Assembly (NCBI GenBank): GCA_013697785.1
Contig: JACCWE010000144.1
Coordinates: forward strand, 23,557 to 87,556
DNA length: 64,000 nucleotides
DNA from: Gemmatimonadaceae bacterium
Lineage (GTDB): Bacteria; Gemmatimonadota; Gemmatimonadetes; Gemmatimonadales; Gemmatimonadaceae
Reading direction: 5' to 3'
The notes below the pieces were generated by a model. That model was not told where the DNA came from, searched no databases, and saw nothing but the letters and a program-made list of their open reading frames with translations. Position numbers and translations under genes: made by a program. Shown one piece after another: positions 56,608 through 64,000 of the stretch (positions are counted from its first letter, which is position 1; each line of letters starts with the position of its first letter).

Positions 56608-58599
56608 TTGACCTCCATCGAACCCAGCGCGCGGATAGAATCGCGCGATGCGCACCCCGCTCCGCTCGCGATGCTCATCGTCGCGCTGGTTGCGCTGGTG
56701 CCCTATCTGGTGACGATCGGCTACGGCTTCGTGTACGATGACGGGCCGATCATCGCGGATAACCCGGCGCTGCACGTGCCCGCTGGAATGCTCACCGCGT
56801 GGCGGGTAGCGTACTGGCCGGCGAAGTGGGGGCGCGCCGGGCTCTTCCGGCCGGTCGCGCAATTCATGTACGCGCTGCTCTGGAACGTGAGCGGCGGCGC
56901 GCCGTGGCTCTTTCATCTCTACGCGGTCGTGCTGTACGCGGCGTGCGCGATTGCGGTGCTCTGGCTACTCGCCCGCGCGCTGCCCATCAACGTCGCTTTC
57001 ATCGGCGCGGTGATCTTCGCGGCGCATCCGCTACATGTGGAGTCGGTGGCGAATGTCGCGGGATCTGCGGACGTGGTGGCGGCGCTCGCGAGCATCGCGT
57101 GCGTGCTCGTGATCGTGCGCGCGTTCGACGCCGCGGCGCCGGCAGGGACGAGCATATCGTGGAGCGCAGCGCTGATCGGCGCAGTGCTGTTCGCGGTGGC
57201 CCTCGGCGCGAAGGAGTCCGCGGCGACGGTGCCGGCGCTCGTCGCGCTCTGTGTGTGGGGGTGGCGTGCGCGCGGAGATGAGCCGGTCGAAGCGACGGCG
57301 GTGATCGCGCGCGGCTGGCGCGTGTGGACTGCGTTCGTCGTGGTGCTCGCCCTCATGATCATTGCGCGACGCGCGGTGCTCGGCGGATTCTCGCCACCAT
57401 CGACGGCCCTTGCGGTGGGTCTCGATGGCGCGACGCTCGCGCAGCGATGGTGGACGATGACGGGAGCATGGCCGCTCATCGCGCAGCTCATGGTATTTCC
57501 TACGCGGCTGTCAATGCACTACGGCCCGACTACGGTGGTTCCGCAGCGCGCGATCAACGCGCCCGCGATGATCGGCGTGGCGGCGTTCGCGCTCGTCGTC
57601 CTGGGCGCGGCGATCGTCGCGCGCCGCGGCGACCGGCGCCCGCTCGTTGCGTTGGGGTGGGTTGTGCTCGCGTATCTGGCGGCGTCGAACATCCTGATCC
57701 CGACCGGACAGCTTCTCGCGGAACGGACGCTCTTCCAGTCATCTGTGGGCGTGTCGATGATCGTGGCGTGGATGCTCGCGCGCGTGGAGACCTTCCCCGA
57801 GCGCGCGCATCGACTCGCCTTCGCGCTCGCGGCCGTGGTCGCCTGCGCCGGTGTGTGGAAGACGGTGAGCCGCGTGCCCGTGTGGTCGAGTGAAGAGCGG
57901 CTCTTTCGAAGCGGCATCGACTACGACTCCGCAGCGTTCTATCCGTACTGGCAGCTCGCGCGATCGGTGGGGCGGCATGGCGACAACGCACGCGGCCTGG
58001 CGCTGCTCGGCGAGGCATACCGCCGCTATCCGACCGGCGAGAGCCTGTCGCTCGAGTACGCGCAGCATCTGCGCACTTCGGGGAGAGGCGAGGATGCGTT
58101 GATGATTCTGAGCGCGACATCGATTGCGCATCCGGCGTCGCAGCCGGTACGACTCGCGTATCTCGACGCTCTGCTGGACAGGTGCGGAGCGGACTCGGTG
58201 ATCGCAGCGATCCAGAACGTGAGTGGGCGGGATCCGGCGGGGTCGCTGCGCTACGTGCTGCTCGCGCGCGCGTACGCGAAGCTCGACCGCGCGGACTCGG
58301 TGACCGCGGTGTACGGGCGAGCGGTTGCCGAGGATGGAGGCGACCCCGGTCTGCGCTATGCATACGCGGCTGCGCTGCATGCCTCGCATCGCGATGCGGA
58401 TGCGCAGCGAGAGCTCGACCGCGCGGCCGCGTCCGGCGAGATGCCGCCGGCGGTGCGGTACACGCTGCAGGCGAGGATCAGCCTGGCACGCGGCGACAGT
58501 GCCGGGGCGCGCAGCGCGATCGCGCTGGCGAGAGGTGCGGCGCCGGCCGATTCCGGGCTGGCCGCGCTGGACTCGGCTCTGCGGGCTGTACGGCGGTAG
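56608..58599 (+). CDS. TMTC-like multi-pass membrane protein with C-terminal TPR region
   Basis: GYGFVYDDGPIIADNPALH...FRPVAQFMYALLWNVSGGAPWLFHLYAVVLY...AAHPLHVESVANVAGSADVVAAL; helical repeats after about residue 430. Confidence 0.78.
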   Translation: MTSIEPSARIESRDAHPAPLAMLIVALVALVPYLVTIGYGFVYDDGPIIADNPALHVPAGMLTAWRVAYWPAKWGRAGLFRPVAQFMYALLWNVSGGAPWLFHLYAVVLYAACAIAVLWLLARALPINVAFIGAVIFAAHPLHVESVANVAGSADVVAALASIACVLVIVRAFDAAAPAGTSISWSAALIGAVLFAVALGAKESAATVPALVALCVWGWRARGDEPVEATAVIARGWRVWTAFVVVLALMIIARRAVLGGFSPPSTALAVGLDGATLAQRWWTMTGAWPLIAQLMVFPTRLSMHYGPTTVVPQRAINAPAMIGVAAFALVVLGAAIVARRGDRRPLVALGWVVLAYLAASNILIPTGQLLAERTLFQSSVGVSMIVAWMLARVETFPERAHRLAFALAAVVACAGVWKTVSRVPVWSSEERLFRSGIDYDSAAFYPYWQLARSVGRHGDNARGLALLGEAYRRYPTGESLSLEYAQHLRTSGRGEDALMILSATSIAHPASQPVRLAYLDALLDRCGADSVIAAIQNVSGRDPAGSLRYVLLARAYAKLDRADSVTAVYGRAVAEDGGDPGLRYAYAAALHASHRDADAQRELDRAAASGEMPPAVRYTLQARISLARGDSAGARSAIALARGAAPADSGLAALDSALRAVRR

Positions 58600-58718
58600 G
58601 GGGCGGTTGAGCGTGCAGGAACAGAAGCGTTTGCTCCGTTCCGAAAAGGGCGAAAATTCTTTGAGCATGACGTGGCCGTAGACGCCATCGGGCAGTTACA
58701 TGTTGGGAGCTCAAAAGA

Positions 58719-58754
58719 AAACCGCCACCTCGCGTCGTCACGAGGTGGCGGTTT
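58719..58754. terminator. Strong bidirectional terminator hairpin
   Basis: AAACCGCCACCTCG-CGTCGTCA-CGAGGTGGCGGTTT, 14-bp perfect stem flanked by A-rich/T-rich ends. Confidence 0.8.
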
Positions 58755-58773
58755 CGTAGACGTCTCGAATCAG

Positions 58774-59561
58774 TTAGGGCTGGTGGTGCCGGTCAAAGGT
58801 GATGTCGATGCCGCCCACGCCCTGATCGATTATCACGTGTATTGTCGCCGTGTTCGATTTGAACGAATGCCCCGCCCAGTCCGAGATGAAGGTTGTCTCT
58901 ATCAACCAGTCGCCCGGTTCGTTCGGGACTGTTCCCTGTACACCGCGCACTGATTTCCATTGAACTGGCACCCCCACGAGCTAGTGACACCCGTCCAGAT
59001 GTCGAACGGCGCGCTGATCCCCGCCTGCCAGCCGATATGGGTGCCCGCGACGACGTGCGTGCCGTCGTCGATCGAGTAGCCAATGTCGAACGGCGCGGCC
59101 TGCATACTTATGTGAACCGGCGTAGCGGTATAGACCGGATTGCCTTCGGGGAACACGGTGATCGTGGTGTCGTTGTCACTCGACGAACCAACCGCGTCCA
59201 ACACGTCATCCCCGTGAAACGCAGCGACTGCCACAACGTAGCCGGTGTCCGCTGGCACCTGCACCGAGACCACCGTCGTTGCGCCCGGCGTTGGGATCTT
59301 CGCGGCGAAGGTCTCGTCGAATCCCGAGGTTGTGTTGCGGACTCGCACGAGCGCGCTGTCGGCGGTCGCAGGGACGAGCGAAGTCGAACTACGAGTGAGA
59401 TTGAAATGGAGCACCCCCGTCGACGGGCTTCCGGTGGGATCGGCAACCACCAGTGTATCCGTCCCCGCGTGCGAGGGTGGGCTAACTGGTGTGTCGCTAG
59501 TGCTGCACGCGGTGAGGAGAGCGAGCCCCGTGACTGCGACAGTGAGGCCGAGACGGTACAT
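58774..59561 (-). pseudogene. Lipoprotein gene with apparent 1-nt frameshift (ORFs 58902..59561 and 58774..58977)
   Basis: Upstream frame MYRLGLTVAVTGLALLTACSTSDTP...WTGVTSSWG continues sensibly in the other frame as VPVQWKSVRGVQGTVPNEPGDWLIETTFISDWAGHSFKSNTATIHVIID if one G is added to the G5 tract (C5 at 58971-58975). Confidence 0.6.
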
Positions 59562-59819
59562 GGAGTACTCCGATAAGAAAGCGGGGTGGAGCGCGTGCGC
59601 TCATCTAGTAGGAACCGCCTGGGCTGTCGCAAGCCGGGACGGTTTGTAAACGGTGCTGTGTCCTGCGCTTGGCAACCATATAGCCCACTTGAAACCCTGT
59701 AACAACCCAGATTCGATGGACCTATCGCGACGCTTTTTGCGTTGTATATGGGAGTACACAGGGACGCCACGAACGGTACCGCGTGGCCCTTATCGGACAT
59801 TAAAGCGCGGAGAACCAAT

Positions 59820-60362
59820 ATGAGCATCAGCGAGCAGGTCCCCACCAGCACCTCGACTGTCGCCGGCGACCGGATGACGGAAGTGGCCGTCATGGCGGGC
59901 GGGTGCTTCTGGGGGGTCGAGGACATTCTGCGAAAGGTGCCCGGCATCATCGATACCGACGTCGGATACACGGGCGGATGGCTCGAAAATCCCAAGTACG
60001 ACGATACGCACGACAGCAAGTCTGGACACGCCGAGGCAATTCGCGTGACCTTCGATCCGTCGGTGCTCAGCTACGAGAAACTGCTCGAGGAGTGGTTCTT
60101 CAAGCTGCATGATCCCACGACGCTCAACCGCCAGGGGAACGATGTCGGCACGCAGTATCGCTCGGCGATCTTCCCGCAATCACCGGAGCAGAAGGCCACG
60201 GCGGAGCAGGTGATCGCGCGCATCGATGCGACAGGGAAGTGGAAGCGCCCGATCACGACGAGCGTCGAGCCGGCGTCGACGTGGTACAGCGCCGAGGGGT
60301 ATCACCAGGATTATCTGAAGAAGAATCCCGGCGGCTACACCTGTCACTTCATGCGCAACTAG
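59820..60362 (+). CDS. msrA: Peptide-methionine (S)-S-oxide reductase
   Basis: VAVMAGGCFWGVEDILRKVPGIIDTDVGYTGGWLENPKY...GHAEAIRVTFDPSVLSYEKLLEEWFFKLHDPTTLNRQGNDVGTQYRSAIF. Confidence 0.97.
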   Translation: MSISEQVPTSTSTVAGDRMTEVAVMAGGCFWGVEDILRKVPGIIDTDVGYTGGWLENPKYDDTHDSKSGHAEAIRVTFDPSVLSYEKLLEEWFFKLHDPTTLNRQGNDVGTQYRSAIFPQSPEQKATAEQVIARIDATGKWKRPITTSVEPASTWYSAEGYHQDYLKKNPGGYTCHFMRN

Positions 60363-60368
60363 CGAAGA

Positions 60369-60968
60369 CTACGCGGGCGCTCCGAGCGCGCTTTCGAGCG
60401 CGCCGAGGCGACGCGCCAAGGTCGCTTCATCGATGACTGGCGCGGCATCACTGACGTCGAGGTCGTCATCGAGCTTCACCCACGAGACGCATCCTGTGTA
60501 GCGGCGAGTCTCGGGGATGGTGACGATCGCAGGCAGCTTCGCAACGCGTGCGGCGACGACGTGCACGCGTGGGTCATCGCGGTAACGAAAGCGCGACTCG
60601 ACCGCGCCCCATGTGAGGCCATGCTCGGCGTCGATCGCTCGCAACCGCTCGAGATCGGTCACGAGCCACACGGCTGCAACATTCGCGACGTAGCGCAGCT
60701 GTATCATGCCTTCCGGCGGACGATCGGCGTGAGAGGCATCGAGCGTGGAGTGAAAGCGCGCGTCGAGCTCGTGCACCTTCTCATGGAAGAACGTGGGATA
60801 AAGGAGAAAGCGATCGTGGCGTACGTCGAAGCCCGCGCGCTTTTCACGGATGCCGCCTTTGCGGATCATGGCGATGAGATCGCCGCGACCCATGGCGTCG
60901 ACGAGCACCGCCCATTCCTTGAGCGCGACGCGTTCGGGATCCATCGCCGCGGAAAGTATATCGGTCAT
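60369..60968 (-). CDS. DUF1802 family protein
   Basis: ALKEWAVLVDAMGRGDLIAMIRKGGIREKRAGFDVRHDRFLLYPTFFHEKV. Confidence 0.75.
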   Translation of the reverse strand: MTDILSAAMDPERVALKEWAVLVDAMGRGDLIAMIRKGGIREKRAGFDVRHDRFLLYPTFFHEKVHELDARFHSTLDASHADRPPEGMIQLRYVANVAAVWLVTDLERLRAIDAEHGLTWGAVESRFRYRDDPRVHVVAARVAKLPAIVTIPETRRYTGCVSWVKLDDDLDVSDAAPVIDEATLARRLGALESALGAPA

Positions 60969-61966
60969 CTGTCGTTCTCCTTCCACCAGCGGAATGCCTC
61001 CGGGACGCCAACCACAGGAATCATCGTCGGCGACCATCCGAGCTCGGAACGGGCGCGCTCCGATGTGAAGGGATTGTCGCGCGAGAATGTGTCGACCGTG
61101 CCCGGCAGCTGCTCGGCCATCGCCTCGTGCTTCGCGAGCCCTGCCGCCGCGCCGAGTATCGAAAATGTCGCGCGAGCGGCGGAGAGCGGAATGGAGACTC
61201 CGCGTACTCGACGATCAAGCCCGTTCGCGCCGAGCTGTACGAAGTCCGCGATCGTCACCGGGAAATCGTTCGTGAGGTTAAAGGCGCGACCGCCGGCGGC
61301 ATCGTGAGTGGCGGCGCGAACCGCGCCATCGGCAACTGCGGATGCATGTACGAGCGAGAAGACCGAGTGTCCGCCACCGAAGAGCGGGAAGAAGCCCGTT
61401 TGCATCAGGCGTGCGAAACGCGGCACGAGCTGGCGGTCGCGCTTCCCGTAGATCATCGGAGGTCGAATCGCGGTCGCCCAGAGCTCGCCCATCGCGTGGG
61501 CGTCGAGCACGATCTGCTCCGCCTCGCGCTTCGAGCGCGCGTAGTACGCATGCTCGGGAAGGGGCGCGAGCGGCGTTTCTTCATCCGTTGGCGCGGAGCG
61601 GTAGCGGGCCGCGCTTCCGTACACAGCCACGCTGCTCGTGTGTACGAGCCGCGCGCCCGCCGAGGAGGCGGCCTCGACGATCGCTCGGGTGCCGTCGATG
61701 TTCGCGTGCTGAAAGCTCGACCAGTCGCCGGTGGCCGCGATGAGCGCCGCGCAGTGGAAGACCGTATCGCATCCGGACATCGCGGAGCGCTGCGAATCGT
61801 GATCAGCGAGGTCGCCGCGCGCGAGCTCGACGCCAAGAGCGCCGAGCCACGCTGCCGCTCCTGCATCGCGCACGAGCGCACGCACACTCCAGCCATCGGC
61901 GAGCAGCCGCTCCGCGATGTACGAGCCGACGAGTCCCGTCGCGCCGGTGACCAGCGCGCGAGTCAC
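60965..61966 (-). CDS. NAD-dependent epimerase/dehydratase (SDR extended)
   Basis: ALVTGATGLVGSYIAERLLADGWSVRALVRD...YYARSKREAEQIV. Confidence 0.92.
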   Translation of the reverse strand: MTRALVTGATGLVGSYIAERLLADGWSVRALVRDAGAAAWLGALGVELARGDLADHDSQRSAMSGCDTVFHCAALIAATGDWSSFQHANIDGTRAIVEAASSAGARLVHTSSVAVYGSAARYRSAPTDEETPLAPLPEHAYYARSKREAEQIVLDAHAMGELWATAIRPPMIYGKRDRQLVPRFARLMQTGFFPLFGGGHSVFSLVHASAVADGAVRAATHDAAGGRAFNLTNDFPVTIADFVQLGANGLDRRVRGVSIPLSAARATFSILGAAAGLAKHEAMAEQLPGTVDTFSRDNPFTSERARSELGWSPTMIPVVGVPEAFRWWKENDR

Positions 61967-63036
61967 TCCTCCCTGAATGGCAGCGGCACGACCTTGCCTT
62001 CGGTCCTGCCGCTCTCGCCCTCGACGAGTACCGTGCTCCCCATCTCGATCTCGCGCCGCACCATGATGAGCGCGATCGCGCCGAGGCGCGGCGAGAGTGC
62101 GCTCGAGCGCACATCGCCTACCTGCTTGCCATCATGACCGAGGATCGGGGCGCGCTCCGACGCGGGTTCGTTGTGGCCGAGCAGGAGTCCGCGCAAATGG
62201 CGATTGACGTGGCCGCGAAAGTGAATGCGCGCGACGACTTCCTGCCCGGTGTAGCAGCCCTTCGTGTAGGAGATCGCGTGGAGCTCGTCGTGATTGGCCT
62301 CCTGCGGGATCGTCGTCTCATCGATGTCGATCCCCCACTCGGGGCGCCCATTCTCGATGCGCGCGATCTCCCACGCGAGAAGTCCGGCCGGCCTGGCGCC
62401 ACCGGCCAGGAGCCGCTGCCAGATCGCGCCGAATGCATCGGCCGGGAAGAAGAGCTCGAAGCCTTCGGCCTCGAGGTCGGGAACTCGCGCGATCATCACC
62501 GGGCGGCCGCCGATCTCCGCGTCGACATGCGAGTACGATGCGAGTGCGGCGAGCGTCTCGCGCGTGATGCCGGCGGCGGGGCCGAGTATTGATCGCGCGG
62601 CGACGCCTGCGATCACGAGCTGGCGCATCTCCGTCGAGACATCTACGTAGGGCACGACGCGCGGATTCAGATACTTTCCCACGAGCGCATCGAATCCGGT
62701 GCGCGCGCGCGGAGGGACATCGACGAGGAGATGGTCGGCGCGGGAGAAGATGCGAACGTCGGCGATGATCCGTCCCTTCGGGCTCAGCGCCGCGGCGTAC
62801 TGTCCGTGCCCTGGCGTGAGCGCGAGGACATCGTTCGTGACGAGCCCCGTAAGCATCTCGGCCGCCTTCGGTCCATCGAGGCGCAGGCGCCCGCGCACGC
62901 TCCGGTCCGTGAGCATCGCGCCGTCGTCGAGGGCGGCGTACTCGCCCGCGATGTTGCCGTAGTGCAACGTCACCGAGTGTCCGGCGATGACGCCGACGGC
63001 GGGGAACTGGCCCGAGATGATGGGACCGGCGGTCAT
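61963..63036 (-). CDS. ygfZ: YgfZ/GcvT-like folate-binding protein
   Basis: RGRLRLDGPKAAEMLTGLVTNDVLALTPGHGQYAAALSPKGRIIADVRIF...SYTKGCYTGQEVVARIHFRGHVNRHL (KGCYTGQE signature). Confidence 0.93.
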   Translation of the reverse strand: MTAGPIISGQFPAVGVIAGHSVTLHYGNIAGEYAALDDGAMLTDRSVRGRLRLDGPKAAEMLTGLVTNDVLALTPGHGQYAAALSPKGRIIADVRIFSRADHLLVDVPPRARTGFDALVGKYLNPRVVPYVDVSTEMRQLVIAGVAARSILGPAAGITRETLAALASYSHVDAEIGGRPVMIARVPDLEAEGFELFFPADAFGAIWQRLLAGGARPAGLLAWEIARIENGRPEWGIDIDETTIPQEANHDELHAISYTKGCYTGQEVVARIHFRGHVNRHLRGLLLGHNEPASERAPILGHDGKQVGDVRSSALSPRLGAIALIMVRREIEMGSTVLVEGESGRTEGKVVPLPFREE

Positions 63037-63716
63037 CCGGCGACCCGGAGCGAGATCATCGCGTCGAGCGTCGCGGGGGTCTCGCCTTCGAGCGACGTGA
63101 GCATCGCGTTCGCGTCCACGATGCTCTCGACGCGGAAGGGCGCGACAACGGCGCAGCGGATGCCCGCTGCGCGAGCGGCGCGGGCGCCGATCGCGCTGGA
63201 CTCGAGCGCGAGCCCGACGCGAACATCGAGCGCGCGCTTGCGGCTCATGCGCTCGATCGCCTTGCGGTAGCCATCGGGCGCCGGCTTTGCGGCCGCGACA
63301 TCTTCGGCGGCGATGATGACTTCGAAGGCGCCATCGAGCGCTGCGAGCGCGAGCAGCGAATCAACGGTGGCGCGAGTGAGGCCGGTGACGATGGCGAGCC
63401 GGCAGCTCGAGATCGCGCGCTCGATGAGCTCGTGCGCGCCGGGCGCGAGCGACACGCCGGCTTGCACGTTCATCGCGAAGTGGCGATCGGAACGGAGTGC
63501 GAGAAGGGTGACGGCGGTGTCGTCGTTCGCGATTGGCTGTCCGCGGAGCGCGCGAAGCATGGCATCGCGCGAGCTGTCCGCTATGTCATCGGCGAAGTTG
63601 CCGGCGTTCGAGGGCACGAGCCCTTCGTCCGCGAGAGTGCGGAGAAGCGCCGCACGTCTGAGCGGCGCAGTGTTCGCCAGCACGCCCTCAACCTCGCAGA
63701 ACAGCGACCCGATCAT
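63033..63716 (-). CDS. HAD family hydrolase
   Basis: FCEVEGVLANTAPLRRAAL...LAIVTGLTRATVDSLLALAALDGAFEVIIAAEDVAAAKPAPDGYRKAIERM. Confidence 0.85.
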   Translation of the reverse strand: MIGSLFCEVEGVLANTAPLRRAALLRTLADEGLVPSNAGNFADDIADSSRDAMLRALRGQPIANDDTAVTLLALRSDRHFAMNVQAGVSLAPGAHELIERAISSCRLAIVTGLTRATVDSLLALAALDGAFEVIIAAEDVAAAKPAPDGYRKAIERMSRKRALDVRVGLALESSAIGARAARAAGIRCAVVAPFRVESIVDANAMLTSLEGETPATLDAMISLRVAG

Positions 63717-63749
63717 AGGGAAAGGTTATCATGGCGCGTCCGGGCTCCG

Positions 63750-64000
63750 CTACGCCCGTGCCTTGGCAGCCGCGGCGTACGACGCGTCAAGCAGCTCGAC
63801 GGGATGGACGGTGCGCGCGGTGAGGCCGGCGCGGCGCATCCCCGCGCCGATCTGCATCAGACAGCCGGGATTTCCAGTGGCCACGAGCTTTGCGCCGGTG
63901 AGCTCGATGTGCGCGATCTTGGGCGCGAGCACGGCGGCGGAGAGCGCCGGCTCGAGGAGATTGTAGATGCCGGCGCTGCCACAGCACTGATCCGAGTCGA
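63750..64000 (-). CDS. glcF: Glycolate oxidase iron-sulfur subunit, C-terminal part (runs off window end)
   Basis: Minus translation from window edge: DSDQCCGSAGIYNLLEPALSAAVLAPKIAHIELTGAKLVATGNPGCLMQIGAGMRRAGLTARTVHPVELLDASY. Confidence 0.85.
   Translation of the reverse strand, partial: DSDQCCGSAGIYNLLEPALSAAVLAPKIAHIELTGAKLVATGNPGCLMQIGAGMRRAGLTARTVHPVELLDASYAAAAKARA

Overview
High-GC bacterial chromosome window, dense with genes; codon usage and gene content suggest a Gemmatimonadota-like organism, but this is an inference that was not tested. Left flank (1-8.7 kb): a methionine-cycle operon (metH overlapping a homocysteine S-methyltransferase/MTHFR-type gene) behind an apparent SAM-II riboswitch plus intrinsic terminator, then YggT, an S9 prolyl oligopeptidase and a VanZ-like protein. 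Centre (about 8.8-42.5 kb): a large exopolysaccharide (EPS) locus with DUF3473-type deacetylase, FemAB-like protein, DegT aminotransferase, several GT4/GT2 glycosyltransferases, O-antigen ligase-like polymerase, flippase, sugar transferase, Wza-like export protein, Wzz/BY-kinase, acyltransferase, a REC-degenerate-GGDEF protein, and a sigma54 response regulator with a histidine kinase. Three paralogous secreted glycoside-hydrolase-like proteins lie inside the locus, and two of them sit directly behind clear c-di-GMP-I (GEMM) riboswitches. The combination of c-di-GMP riboswitches, a GGDEF protein with a GPTEF A-site and a retained RxxD I-site motif, and sigma54-type promoter matches is the most interesting system here. 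Right flank (42.5-64 kb): mostly housekeeping (FtsH-like protease, M48 peptidase, VWA and MoxR/ChlI-like ATPase, MFS, ArsR/SRPBCC, molybdopterin oxidoreductase, TMTC-like TPR protein, MsrA, YgfZ, HAD, GlcF end). No CRISPR array, rRNA, tRNA, IS element or prophage was recognised. All calls come from reading sequence and motifs; no database search was run.
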